From Streptomyces bottropensis ATCC 25435 (GTDB taxonomy: Bacteria > Actinomycetota > Actinomycetes > Streptomycetales > Streptomycetaceae), in the NCBI RefSeq assembly GCF_000383595.1, contig NZ_KB911581.1, forward strand, positions 8,019,519 to 8,083,518: a stretch of 64,000 nucleotides of DNA, read 5' to 3'. This document shows, piece by piece, positions 8,861 to 16,685 of the stretch (position 1 is its first letter; the number at the start of each line of letters is the position of its first letter). The notes beneath the pieces were generated by a model that searched no databases, had not been told where the DNA came from, and was given only the letters and a program-made list of their open reading frames with translations. The translations under genes were made by a program, and so were the position numbers.

Positions 8861-9259
8861 GTGCCCGGAATCGACGAGTGTCTGCTGGAGGCCATGAGGC
8901 TGCCCGGCGCCCTGGGCGCCGCGGTGGTCGACTGGACCAGCGGGCTGGCGCTGGGCACGGTCGGGGAGGCACCCGGCGGTGACCACGAGACGACCGCGGC
9001 CGAGGCGGCTGAGCTGGCGCGGCTCGCGGCGGAGCACCGGGCGTTCGCGCCGGAGGAGGGTTCGGACTGGTCCGGGGCGGATCTGCCGGTCGAGGACCTG
9101 ATCGTCAGCAACCGGGACACGTACCACGTGCTGCGGTTCGTGCGGACGACCTTCGACAGCAGTGTGTTCCTGCACCTGTGGCTGGCCCGTTCGGACGGCA
9201 ACCTCGCGCTGGCCCGGATCCGGCTCGGCGAGATGGCGGGACGGCTGGTGCTGGCATGA
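8861..9259 (+). CDS. Roadblock/LC7-like small protein
   Basis: This is a 132-residue protein. Its core (AAVVDWTSGLALGTVG, then DLIVSNRDTYHVLRF and SVFLHLWLARSDGNLALARIRL) is clearly paralogous to the protein at 10918-11292. Both look like the Roadblock/LC7 fold, whose members in actinobacteria and myxobacteria act as partners of small Ras-like GTPases. The GTG start is preceded by AGGAGGGG. It is the first gene of a four-gene cluster, and its stop overlaps the next start as ATGA. Confidence 0.75.
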   Translation: MPGIDECLLEAMRLPGALGAAVVDWTSGLALGTVGEAPGGDHETTAAEAAELARLAAEHRAFAPEEGSDWSGADLPVEDLIVSNRDTYHVLRFVRTTFDSSVFLHLWLARSDGNLALARIRLGEMAGRLVLA

Positions 9260-10269
9260 GCGTGATCACCACACCGGCGCCCCCGCTGCCCGTGCGCGGC
9301 GAGCACTTCCGGCAGGCCGTCTCCCCGATGCTGAGCCGCCTCGCCGCCGAGCGGGCCACCGGCGTACTGCTGCGCGAGACCGGCTCGCTGTACCTGTCCG
9401 AGGGGGAGGTCGTGCACGCCGAGAGCCCCCGCTCCCCGGGCCTCGACGTGCTGCTCGCCACCGGCGGCGTCCTGGACCGCGACGGCTGGCGGGAGGCGGT
9501 CGACACGGCCGGGGCCGGGCTGCGGGTCGGGCGCTTCCTCGTGGACAGCGGCCGGGTCGCGCGGGGCGCGCTGGAGCTGTGCCACATGGGGGCCCTCTTC
9601 GACGCGGCGTACTTCGTGCTGGGCCCGAGCAGCGCGCCGGCCAGCTTCCGCTACGGAGCCGCGCACTGGCTGGGGCCGATCCGTCCGGTGCCGGTGACCG
9701 CCGTGGAGCGTGAGGCCCGGCGCCGCCGTGATCTGCTGCACCGCATCTGGCCCGACCCGGAGACGGACGACGCCCCCCTGACCAGGGCCGCCGACCGGCA
9801 CGTCCCCCCGGTCCCGGCCCGCCAGGGAGCCGTACTCGGCCAGGTGAACGGCCTGCGCACGGCCGCCGAGATCTCCCTCACCCTGGGGCGCCCGGCCTTC
9901 CACACCCTCGTGGACGTACGGCGGCTGGCGGCCGCGGGGCTGATATCCGCGACCCGGCACAGCCCGGCGAGAACCCCACCGGTTCCGGCCGACCCGGACC
10001 ACCACACCCGCACCGGCCACCCCGAGCACTCCCCCACCGCCCACCCCGGCCACACCACCGCGCGGCCCGGCCCGGACCACCTCGCCCCACCGGTCCACCC
10101 GGCCGGCCCGGACCACCTCGCCCGACCGACCGACTCCGGCCGTCACGCGGCCGCCGGACCCGCGGCCGTCGGCGAGATCCCACCCGTCGCCCCACCTTGG
10201 CCCCTCACCACCACAGACCCCGACGTGGCTCTACTGCAAAGGCTCAGGGATGCGCTGGAGGCCCTTTGA
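9256..10269 (+). CDS. PATAN/DUF4388-like protein with a His/Pro-rich tail
   Basis: The 337-residue protein begins at an ATG overlapping the previous stop. The first 100 residues (LSRLAAERATGVLLRE, then SLYLSEGEVVHAESP and a segment on a length of helix) resemble the DUF4388/PATAN module. That module is found in bacterial GTPase and two-component signalling. Residues about 100-240 contain helical segments, including GQVNGLRTAAEISLTLGRP, that look like a winged-helix end domain. The tail from about 240 is rich in Pro, His and Asp with imperfect HPxHT/PDHLA repeats. Its exact role is not known. The context suggests signalling with the flanking Roadblock proteins. Confidence 0.65.
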   Translation: MSVITTPAPPLPVRGEHFRQAVSPMLSRLAAERATGVLLRETGSLYLSEGEVVHAESPRSPGLDVLLATGGVLDRDGWREAVDTAGAGLRVGRFLVDSGRVARGALELCHMGALFDAAYFVLGPSSAPASFRYGAAHWLGPIRPVPVTAVEREARRRRDLLHRIWPDPETDDAPLTRAADRHVPPVPARQGAVLGQVNGLRTAAEISLTLGRPAFHTLVDVRRLAAAGLISATRHSPARTPPVPADPDHHTRTGHPEHSPTAHPGHTTARPGPDHLAPPVHPAGPDHLARPTDSGRHAAAGPAAVGEIPPVAPPWPLTTTDPDVALLQRLRDALEAL

Positions 10270-10306
10270 GCGGCAGCGGGAGCGTCCCGCCGAGAGGAGA
10301 CTGCTC

Positions 10307-10903
10307 ATGGCCGCGGAGGCCGAAGTCCTCGACGAACTGCACCGGTTGAGGGCTCGTGTACCCCAGCTGACCGGCGCCCTCGCGGCCAGCGTGGACGGGC
10401 TGGTCCTGGCCCACGACACCCCCGGCGTGGAGCCGGAGGGCCTGGCGGCGCTCACCGCCGCCGCGCTCGGCGTCGCCGTGCGGATGACGGACACCGCCGG
10501 CCGGGGCGAGCTGCGCGAACTGCTGCTGCGCGGCGACCACGGCTATGTGGCGACGTACGCGGCGGGCTCCTCCGCGGTGCTGACCCTGCTGGCCCAGGAC
10601 CGGGTCAACGTGGGCCGGCTGCACCTGGAGGGCCGCCGGGCCGGCGGCCGGATCGGTGAGCTGATGGACGCCGCGCCCCGGCCCGACGAGGCGGCCACGG
10701 CCGAAGCCCGGCCGGTCACCAGGAACCCGGCCCGTGCGGTGGCCCGGACCACGAGCACGAGCGCGGCCACGGCCGCCGCCTCGTCCGCGACACCGGCCAA
10801 GGCCACGGTCAGGTCGACCATGCCCCGCCGCACCCCCCGGGCCACCCCCTCACGCACCACCCCCCGAACCACTCCCAACGCACCTACCACCACTGAGAGT
10901 TGA
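10307..10903 (+). CDS. Roadblock/LC7-like protein with a Thr/Ala/Pro-rich tail
   Basis: The 198-residue product starts at ATG 10307, preceded by GAGAGGAGA; the open frame continues upstream to 10250 but without a better site. Residues about 5-115 (VPQLTGALAASVDGLVLAHD, then GHYG-like and SSAVLTLLAQDRVNVGRLHLE) look like an MglB-type Roadblock domain. The last 80 residues are low-complexity Thr/Ala/Pro/Arg. It is the third gene of the cluster. Confidence 0.65.
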   Translation: MAAEAEVLDELHRLRARVPQLTGALAASVDGLVLAHDTPGVEPEGLAALTAAALGVAVRMTDTAGRGELRELLLRGDHGYVATYAAGSSAVLTLLAQDRVNVGRLHLEGRRAGGRIGELMDAAPRPDEAATAEARPVTRNPARAVARTTSTSAATAAASSATPAKATVRSTMPRRTPRATPSRTTPRTTPNAPTTTES

Positions 10904-10917
10904 AAGGACCACACACC

Positions 10918-11292
10918 ATGGCCAACACCGAGACCGCGCTGAAAGAGGCCCTCGCGTCCATCGAGGGCGCGACCGGCGCCGCCCTGGTCGACTACACCAG
11001 CGGCATGGCACTGGGCACGATCGGCGGCAGCAAGGGGTTCGACCTCACCGTCGCCGCCGCCGGGAACACCGACGTCGTCCGCGCCAAGCTGCGCACCATG
11101 GAACACCTCGGCCTCAAGGGCGAGATCGAGGACATCCTGATCACCCTGTCCGACGCGTACCACCTGATCCGACTGATCACCGGCCGCGGCGGCAACGGCC
11201 TCTTCCTCTACCTGGTCCTCGACGCCAAGCGGGCCAACCTGGCGATGGCCAGGCACCAGCTGAAGCGGATCGAGGCGGAGTTGGAGGTCTGA
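10918..11292 (+). CDS. Roadblock/LC7-like small protein
   Basis: The 124-residue protein begins at an ATG with GAAAGGA nine bases upstream. AALVDYTSGMALGTIGGS, DILITLSDAYHLIRLI and FLYLVLDAKRANLAMARHQL match, position for position, the protein at 8861-9259. The two are therefore paralogues at the two ends of the cluster. Like its partner it probably dimerises through the Roadblock fold. No GTPase or histidine kinase is adjacent, unlike in the classical Streptomyces conservons. Confidence 0.75.
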   Translation: MANTETALKEALASIEGATGAALVDYTSGMALGTIGGSKGFDLTVAAAGNTDVVRAKLRTMEHLGLKGEIEDILITLSDAYHLIRLITGRGGNGLFLYLVLDAKRANLAMARHQLKRIEAELEV

Positions 11293-11312
11293 CCCGGCCG
11301 ACATCGGGCTCT

Positions 11313-11342
11313 GGCGGCGCGCCCCACCCGGGGAGCGCCGCC
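11313..11342 (+). terminator. Hairpin after the Roadblock cluster
   Basis: GGCGGCGC (11313-11320) and GCGCCGCC (11335-11342) form a perfect 8-bp stem with a 14-base loop, 20 bases after the last Roadblock stop. There is no T-tract, as is common in Streptomyces. Confidence 0.45.
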
Positions 11343-11475
11343 GAGCACGTTCCCCGGCGGCGGCGAGCCGCCACCGCCCGGGCCCAGCGGCCCAGCCCCG
11401 CCCCCATCCCGCACACCCGTGCGAACGGCGCCCGTCCCTCTCCGTTAGCGTGTCCGCCCGGACCAGGAGAAGAGG

Positions 11476-12195
11476 ATGACAGTGGGCAGAGCGGTACGGG
11501 GGACGGCGCTGGCGCAGTTGGCGCTGTTGGCCGGGGTCCTGACGGGGTGCTCGGACTCGGCGGGGGACGGCGGCGAGAAGCCGTCGGCGAGCGCCGGCAG
11601 GTCGGCGGACGCGGGGTCCGAAGCAGGGGCGGAGTCGTCGGCGGACGCCGTCAAGAGCGGTGGCAGCGTCGGCGCGGCCGGTTCCGCCTGCGAACTGCCG
11701 GTCACCTTCGCGACCGCCGAGAAGTGGCGGCCGGAGGCGATCGAGACCGGGGCGCCCGACGGTGGGAGCGGCTCCGAGGAGGACGAGCCGGCGGCCGAGC
11801 TGGCCGAGGGCCTTCTGCGCCAGGGCCCGTTCACCGCCGCGTGCGAGATCGACGCCAAGCCCGCCGGGAACATCGGCTTCATCCGCGTCTGGACCGGCGA
11901 GGCCGGTGCGAAGGGCGGGGACGCGGAGGCGCTGCTCAAGAAGTTCGTGGCGGCCGAGGGCGACACCAGCAAGGCCCGGTACCGCGCGTTCTCCTCGGAC
12001 TCGGGCGTCTTTGGCGCCGAGGTCGAGTACCTCTACACCAGCGAGGCACTGGAGGAGACCAAGCAGGAGCGGGCCTTCCTCACGGTCACCCCGAAGGGCC
12101 CCGTCGTCGTCCACCTCGGCGGCCTCGACACCGAGGAACACGAGGAGATGCTCCCGGCGTACGAGCTGGCCAGGCGGACCCTGAGCACCGGCTGA
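11476..12195 (+). CDS. Secreted lipoprotein of unknown function
   Basis: This 239-residue protein carries a lipoprotein signal peptide: basic start, hydrophobic ALAQLALLAGV, lipobox LTGC with the modified Cys near residue 25. A Ser/Ala/Gly/Glu-rich spacer follows to about residue 70, then a globular domain with two cysteines (ACELP, ACEID) that may form a disulphide. AGGAGAAGAGG precedes the ATG. It is a single gene, convergent with the next. No family was recognised. Confidence 0.75.
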   Translation: MTVGRAVRGTALAQLALLAGVLTGCSDSAGDGGEKPSASAGRSADAGSEAGAESSADAVKSGGSVGAAGSACELPVTFATAEKWRPEAIETGAPDGGSGSEEDEPAAELAEGLLRQGPFTAACEIDAKPAGNIGFIRVWTGEAGAKGGDAEALLKKFVAAEGDTSKARYRAFSSDSGVFGAEVEYLYTSEALEETKQERAFLTVTPKGPVVVHLGGLDTEEHEEMLPAYELARRTLSTG

Positions 12196-12280
12196 CGAGC
12201 CGCCCGGACCGTTTTCGGGCGGAGCCGCGGCACGTCCTGACACCCGGACCCGGGCCGGGTGGGCACCCGGCGGGAGCGGT

Positions 12281-12895
12281 CTACCGCCGCCCGCCGCCGG
12301 GCGCCGCGTCACCCGCGCCGAGCCCGGTGACCCGGTATCCGCCCACCAGCGTGCCCGTGGGCCCGCCGCCCCGTGCGGACAGCCGGTCCACGGGCACCCA
12401 GTGGAGCCGGCCCGCGGCGAGTTCACGGCGGCCGAGCCAGGCCGCCTTGAGGCGCAGGCCGGTGCCGAGTCCGGCGAGGAGCAGGCCGCCCGCCGCGGGG
12501 AGCGCGAAGGACGAGCCGAGGGCGAGCGCGAAGGCGAGCAGCAGCCACCAGCGGTGACCCCGGCGCCAGTTGCGCAGGGTCACGGCACGGTCCTGGAGGA
12601 CGTCGTGCTTGCCGGCGCGCACGGCCGCGCGCTCCGGCGCGAGATACCGGCCGCGCCGGGCCCACGCCACCGCGCCGGCGGCGACGAGGAACAGCGCCGC
12701 CCCGGCCAGCACACCGATCCGCCGGCCGGTCAGCCCCGGCGGCACCACCCCGGCCCCCGCCGCGACCACTCCCAGCCACCACAGCGGCGCCGCCCCGGCC
12801 CGCACCACCACGGCCACCCGAGCAAGCCCCTGCCCTCCGCGCGCCACGCTTCCCCGCCTCCCGTGAACCCGACGTCGTACGACGATCGCCGGCAC
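12281..12895 (-). CDS. Small integral membrane protein
   Basis: The 204-residue product has about four hydrophobic segments: AAPLWWLGVVAAGAGVV, IGVLAGAALFLVAAGAVAW, WWLLLAFALALGSSFALP and AAGGLLLAGLGTGL. An RRGRYLAPERAAVRAGKHD loop lies between the pairs, and a C-terminal cytoplasmic part follows. The GTG at 12895 is not backed by a strong ribosome site, so an internal start is possible. An ACGTG-AAA-CACGT inverted repeat (12908-12920) lies just upstream and may be an operator. Function unknown. Confidence 0.6.
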   Translation of the reverse strand: MPAIVVRRRVHGRRGSVARGGQGLARVAVVVRAGAAPLWWLGVVAAGAGVVPPGLTGRRIGVLAGAALFLVAAGAVAWARRGRYLAPERAAVRAGKHDVLQDRAVTLRNWRRGHRWWLLLAFALALGSSFALPAAGGLLLAGLGTGLRLKAAWLGRRELAAGRLHWVPVDRLSARGGGPTGTLVGGYRVTGLGAGDAAPGGGRR

Positions 12896-12907
12896 GCTAT
12901 CCGGCGA

Positions 12908-12920
12908 ACGTGAAACACGT
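12908..12920. promoter_or_regulatory. Short perfect inverted repeat upstream of the membrane protein gene
   Basis: ACGTG-AAA-CACGT lies 13 bases upstream of the GTG at 12895. The position fits an operator or leader element, but the repeat is short. Confidence 0.25.
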
Positions 12921-12950
12921 CTGAGAATCGCCGGAATCCCCCGGCCGGGA

Positions 12951-13006
12951 GCGGCCGGGAGGGGCCAGGAGCGGCCGGGAGGGGCCAGGAGCGGCGGGGA
13001 GGGCTA
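12951..13006. repeat. Period-20 tandem repeat
   Basis: GCGGCCGGGAGGGGCCAGGA occurs exactly at 12951-12970 and 12971-12990, with a degraded third copy from 12991 and a partial copy before 12951. It ends at the stop codon of the RpiR gene (13004). Confidence 0.8.
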
Positions 13007-13864
13007 CTCGACGAACAGGCCCCTGCTCGCCGCCCTCGCGTCGAACTCCTCCAGTCGGGCCTGGGCCTCCGGCAGGTCGTCGCACATGGCCTCCAGGAGC
13101 ACCCGGCCCAGCAGCATCGGGGCGCAGGCGGTGTCGAAGGCGAGCCCGGTGCCGACGGCGGCGGGCAGCAGCAGGTCGGAGACCTTGGCGACGGGCGCGA
13201 ACGCGGAGTCGGCGACGGTGACGACGAAGAGGCCCGCCTCCTTGGCGTACGCCAGGGTCTCGACGACCTCGCGCGGGTGCCGGGGCAGCGCGAAGCAGAG
13301 CAGGGCGCTCGCGCCCGCGCGTACGGCCGCGTCGATACGGTCGTGCAGCATGCTGCCGCCCTCGTGCAGCAGCCGTACGTCGGGGTGGACCTTGGCGGCG
13401 AAGTAGCCGAAGCCGTACGCCTGGGAGGCCGCGGCCCGCAGTCCGAGCACCGGCAGCGGGCGGGACGCGGCCAGCAGACGCCCGGCCCGCGCGACCGGCC
13501 CGGGGTCGGCGAGCACCTCGGCCAGATGCCGCAGGTTCTCGATCTCGGCCTCGACGGCCTGCTGGTACTCGTTGTACGCGGTGGTGTCCGGGGCGGGCTC
13601 GGCGGGCGCGACGTCCCGCAGGTGCCGGCGCAGCGCCGGGTAGCCGTCGAAGCCCAGCGCCACCGCGAAGCGGGTCACGGACGGCTGGCTGACCCCGGCC
13701 AGCTCCGCCAGTTCGACGCTGGACAGGAACGGCGCGTCTGCCGCCCGCCGCACCATGCTGTGGGCGATGCGCCGCTGTGTGGGCGTCAGCCGGTGGCCCT
13801 CGAAGAGCGCCTGCAGCCGCGCGGCGGGACTGTCCGTCACGCCCGTGCCCTTGTCCGCGCTCAT
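13004..13864 (-). CDS. MurR/RpiR-family transcriptional regulator
   Basis: The 286-residue regulator has an N-terminal helix-turn-helix (LSSVELAELAGVSQPSVTRFAVALGFDGYPALRRHL, residues about 45-85). A SIS sugar-isomerase-like effector domain follows (VLGLRAAASQAYGF, then ALLCFALPRHPREVVETLAYAKEAGL and SDLLLPA). The ATG shares one base with the stop of the HAL-like lyase (TGATG), so the two genes are translationally coupled. It probably controls that lyase gene. It is also the only regulator near the hut operon, so it is a candidate for binding the hutU inverted repeat. Neither link is shown by the sequence alone. Confidence 0.88.
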   Translation of the reverse strand: MSADKGTGVTDSPAARLQALFEGHRLTPTQRRIAHSMVRRAADAPFLSSVELAELAGVSQPSVTRFAVALGFDGYPALRRHLRDVAPAEPAPDTTAYNEYQQAVEAEIENLRHLAEVLADPGPVARAGRLLAASRPLPVLGLRAAASQAYGFGYFAAKVHPDVRLLHEGGSMLHDRIDAAVRAGASALLCFALPRHPREVVETLAYAKEAGLFVVTVADSAFAPVAKVSDLLLPAAVGTGLAFDTACAPMLLGRVLLEAMCDDLPEAQARLEEFDARAASRGLFVE

Positions 13865-15474
13865 CACGCGCTCCCCCTCGGTGGATCCGCCTGGACGTCC
13901 GTCCAGATCTCGGTGAACCGGTCGAGCAGTACGGCCGCCGCGCTCACGTCGGCCGTCAGCGGCCGGTCGGCCGGGTCCGCGTCGAGCACGGTCTCGGCCA
14001 GTTCCAGCGCCCGTCCGACGGGCAGTGCGGGATCCGGCCGCAGGTCCCGTTGGCGCAACGCCCGCACCGCGGCGACCAGTTCGCAGCCGACGACCAGCCG
14101 GTACGCGCCGCACGCCCGCAGCGTCTGCCGGGCGGCGAGCGAGGCGAAGCTGGCCTGTTCCTCGACGCCCCGGGAGAGTACAGCGTGCCCGAGCGACGCG
14201 GGTGCGGAGAAGGCCCGCAGATCACCGAGGGCGGCTCCGGCGGCGTACTCCAGGATCATCACGCCCGAGGAGGCCGGCTCGTGATCGGCGAGGAAGGGGC
14301 GCAGCCGGGTGTACGCGGGCTCGTTGAGCGAGGAGAGCCGGGAGGTCGACAGCCGCGCCACCTGTGTCACGGCGAGTCTGAAGTGGTCCAGGGCGAGGGC
14401 GAGTTGGGCCTGGTAGAAGCCGCCGTGGTGGTAGGCGGCCATGTCCTCGGGGCAGATCAGGGGGTTCTCCGCCGCCGCGTTGATCTCGATCTCCAGGACG
14501 CCCTCCAGCGCGTCCGCCGCGTCCAGCGCGGGCCCGTGGATCTGCGGCAGGCACCGGAAGCCGTACGGGTCCTGGATCCGGCCCAGCGGGGGCGTGGGCC
14601 GGTCGGACGCCCCGATCAGCTCCCGCATGCGCCGAGCCACCTCGCCTGACCCCCGGTGGGGGCGCGCGAGGTGCACGGGCGCCGCGTACGCCTCGTGCGA
14701 GCCGTCGACGGCGAGCAGCGACAGCGCGGCGACGACCTGCGTGGCGGCGATCAGGCCCCGCAACTCGTGGAGCGCGAGCACGGCCTGTCCGAGGGTGAGC
14801 GCGTTGCTGCTGATCAGCGCGAGGGCGTCGTTGTTGTCGAGCGGCTGCGCCTCGGGCACCCCGGAGCCGGCCTCGAACCGCGCCCCGGCCGCCCCGCCCG
14901 CCCGTGCCCCGCCCACCCCCGGCCCACGCCACGGATGCTCCCCCGCCAGTGCCAGCCCCATCTGGGCCAGCGCCGCGATGTCTCCCGTACCCACGGATCC
15001 GAACTCGTTCACCACGGGGTACGCCCCGCTCTCCAGCGCCTCGCAGAGCGCCGTGACCACGCTCGGCCGCAGCCCGGCGCCGCCCGCGAGCAGTTGGTTG
15101 GCGCGGACGGCGAGCATGGCCCGGACCTGCCGGGCGGGCAGTTCCTCCCCGATGGCCCCCGCGTGGCTGCGCAGCAGCCGCAGACCGTGTTCGGCGGCGG
15201 CCTCGGTGGGCACGTCCTCGCTGCGGTTGGCGCCGACGCCGGTGGAGCGGCCGTACACCCGTCCGGTCGCCGCGATCTGCCGGGCGGCGTCCCAGGACTC
15301 CTCGACCCGGCGCATCGCCTCACTGCCGGGCACGGGCCGCGCGCTCCCGTCGGCGAGCCGGACGATGTCGGCGACCCCGACGGCATGCCCGTCGAGGACG
15401 ACGAGACCGGCCGGAACGGCCGCCACGGCGACGGCGGGGGCGTCCGACGCGCCCACGATCGGAGAGGACTTCAC
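13864..15474 (-). CDS. HAL/PAL-family aromatic amino acid lyase-like protein with a non-canonical MIO motif
   Basis: The 536-residue protein has the overall histidine/phenylalanine ammonia-lyase layout. Visible motifs are YGRSTGVGANR (active-site Tyr at Y74), LRPSVV, IQDPYGFRCLPQ, AAENPLIC, GFYQAQLALALDHFRLA and VEEQASFAS. The segment that should carry the cofactor-forming Ala-Ser-Gly (GSVGASGDLAPLAH in classical HutH) reads GSVGTGDIAALAQ (T163), one residue shorter and without the serine. The LINGT-type motif is replaced by LISSNALT. It may therefore not be a true histidase although it lies near hutU. The GTG start has GGAGG five bases upstream, and the stop is coupled to the RpiR gene. The protein also has a 24-residue N-terminal extension. 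Confidence 0.8.
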   Translation of the reverse strand: MKSSPIVGASDAPAVAVAAVPAGLVVLDGHAVGVADIVRLADGSARPVPGSEAMRRVEESWDAARQIAATGRVYGRSTGVGANRSEDVPTEAAAEHGLRLLRSHAGAIGEELPARQVRAMLAVRANQLLAGGAGLRPSVVTALCEALESGAYPVVNEFGSVGTGDIAALAQMGLALAGEHPWRGPGVGGARAGGAAGARFEAGSGVPEAQPLDNNDALALISSNALTLGQAVLALHELRGLIAATQVVAALSLLAVDGSHEAYAAPVHLARPHRGSGEVARRMRELIGASDRPTPPLGRIQDPYGFRCLPQIHGPALDAADALEGVLEIEINAAAENPLICPEDMAAYHHGGFYQAQLALALDHFRLAVTQVARLSTSRLSSLNEPAYTRLRPFLADHEPASSGVMILEYAAGAALGDLRAFSAPASLGHAVLSRGVEEQASFASLAARQTLRACGAYRLVVGCELVAAVRALRQRDLRPDPALPVGRALELAETVLDADPADRPLTADVSAAAVLLDRFTEIWTDVQADPPRGSA

Positions 15475-15507
15475 CGCAGCCTCCAGCCCCGTACGGACAC
15501 CGGGCGC

Positions 15508-15556
15508 TCAGACACCGGATATTCAGACACTGAGAACTCTGCATGAGGCTATACAG
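15508..15556. promoter_or_regulatory. Regulatory region upstream of the HAL-like lyase
   Basis: TCAGACAC occurs twice as a direct repeat (15508-15515 and 15523-15530, 15-bp period). GCTATACAG at 15548-15556 matches the left arm of the hutU inverted repeat. These are the only short repeated elements in the 297-bp gap between this gene and the divergent gene at 15772. Confidence 0.4.
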
Positions 15557-15771
15557 GCGGGGCAAGAGATGCCGGGCAGGGAATGCCGGACACCACGAAC
15601 CCGGCACAGGAACGGGCGCACAGGAGCGGTCGCCCAGGAACGGGCGGGCAGGCACGGGCGGGAGCGACGACGCGCCGGGAGGGCGGGGCCTGGCCACGGC
15701 GGGAGACCGGTGCGCCAACAGGGGGGCTAACCCCAGTGCCAGGCGCCCCCCGGCTCCCTACCGTGAAGAGC

Positions 15772-16224
15772 ATGACCGGTATGGATGCTCGTGACACCCG
15801 GCTCGGGGACACCGAGCTGAAGAAGGAACTCTCCGCCACCCTGCACGCCCGCCGGGAGCTGGGCGAGGACTACGAGTCCGCGCTCGTCGACTCGTTCCTG
15901 GAGAAGGTCGACCAGCGCATCGACGGGGCGGTGGACCGCCGGGTCCGGCGTCAGGTCGCCGAGCAGCAGATGGTGGTGGCCCGGGGCAGCGGCGCCCCCA
16001 AGTCGACGTCGACCGACGGCTGGGGCGAGCGCTACGGCTTCGGCGTCGTCTCGCTCGTCGTCGCCATCCCGCTGTCGGGCATCGGCGGCGGCGTGGCCGA
16101 CCTGCGCGGCCTCTTCGTGACCTGGGCGGGCATCGTGGGCGTGAACCTGGCCTGGGCGCTGCGCGGTTCGTCGGCCCTGCGCCGGCGCGGGGGAAAGGGC
16201 GGCGACCCGGACTGGGAGGGGTGA
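15772..16224 (+). CDS. Small membrane protein of unknown function
   Basis: The 150-residue protein starts at ATG 15772 (a second ATG lies at 15781). An acidic, helical N-terminal half (TRLGDTELKKELSATLHARR, then a segment with EDYESALVDSFLEKVDQRID) is followed by two hydrophobic segments, FGVVSLVVAIPLSGIGGG and GLFVTWAGIVGVNLAWAL. A basic tail, RRRGGKGG, ends it. The layout suggests a soluble N-terminus and two membrane passes. No function can be named. Confidence 0.7.
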   Translation: MTGMDARDTRLGDTELKKELSATLHARRELGEDYESALVDSFLEKVDQRIDGAVDRRVRRQVAEQQMVVARGSGAPKSTSTDGWGERYGFGVVSLVVAIPLSGIGGGVADLRGLFVTWAGIVGVNLAWALRGSSALRRRGGKGGDPDWEG

Positions 16225-16685
16225 CCCGCACAAGGTTTCGGAACGAGCCCGGAAGAGGTCTGCGCGGGGACCGCCGCACCCCCGTGTGACGGGGGGCGGG
16301 ACGACGGCGGTCCCCGCGGGGGACGCGGGCCGGGTCAGGACCGGGCTTACGCGTCCATGGCGTCCATGGAGGTCCGGGAGCCGCTCCGGAGGTCCTTGAC
16401 GCCGTTTTGGTTGTCGGCCGGGGCGGGGAGCCGCTCCCGCCCTGCCGACACCCACCAATGTGCCGGACCCGTGTTAAGCGAGTGCTGCGCGGACGTGACG
16501 CGCTCGTACCACTTCTGCGAAGTCAAACCCCCACCTCGCAACAATTTTCGACACAGGGGGCCCTTTGCGGGCATTTCGCCTCCGCGTGCAGGGTTCGGCA
16601 CGTCCGGCGTCCGGCTCCGGCACGTCCGGCGCCCGCCCGTTCGGCACGTCCGGCGCCCGGCACGCCGCCGCCGGCACTCCGGCCG
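16225..16685. other. Intergenic region between convergent genes with a short repeat
   Basis: No gene was found. CGGCACGTCCGGCG occurs three times, at 16596-16609, 16618-16631 and 16642-16655, ending close to the stop of cystathionine beta-synthase. The middle (16450-16560) is less GC-rich, with TTTTCGACACAGGGGG. No RNA gene could be recognised. Confidence 0.4.
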
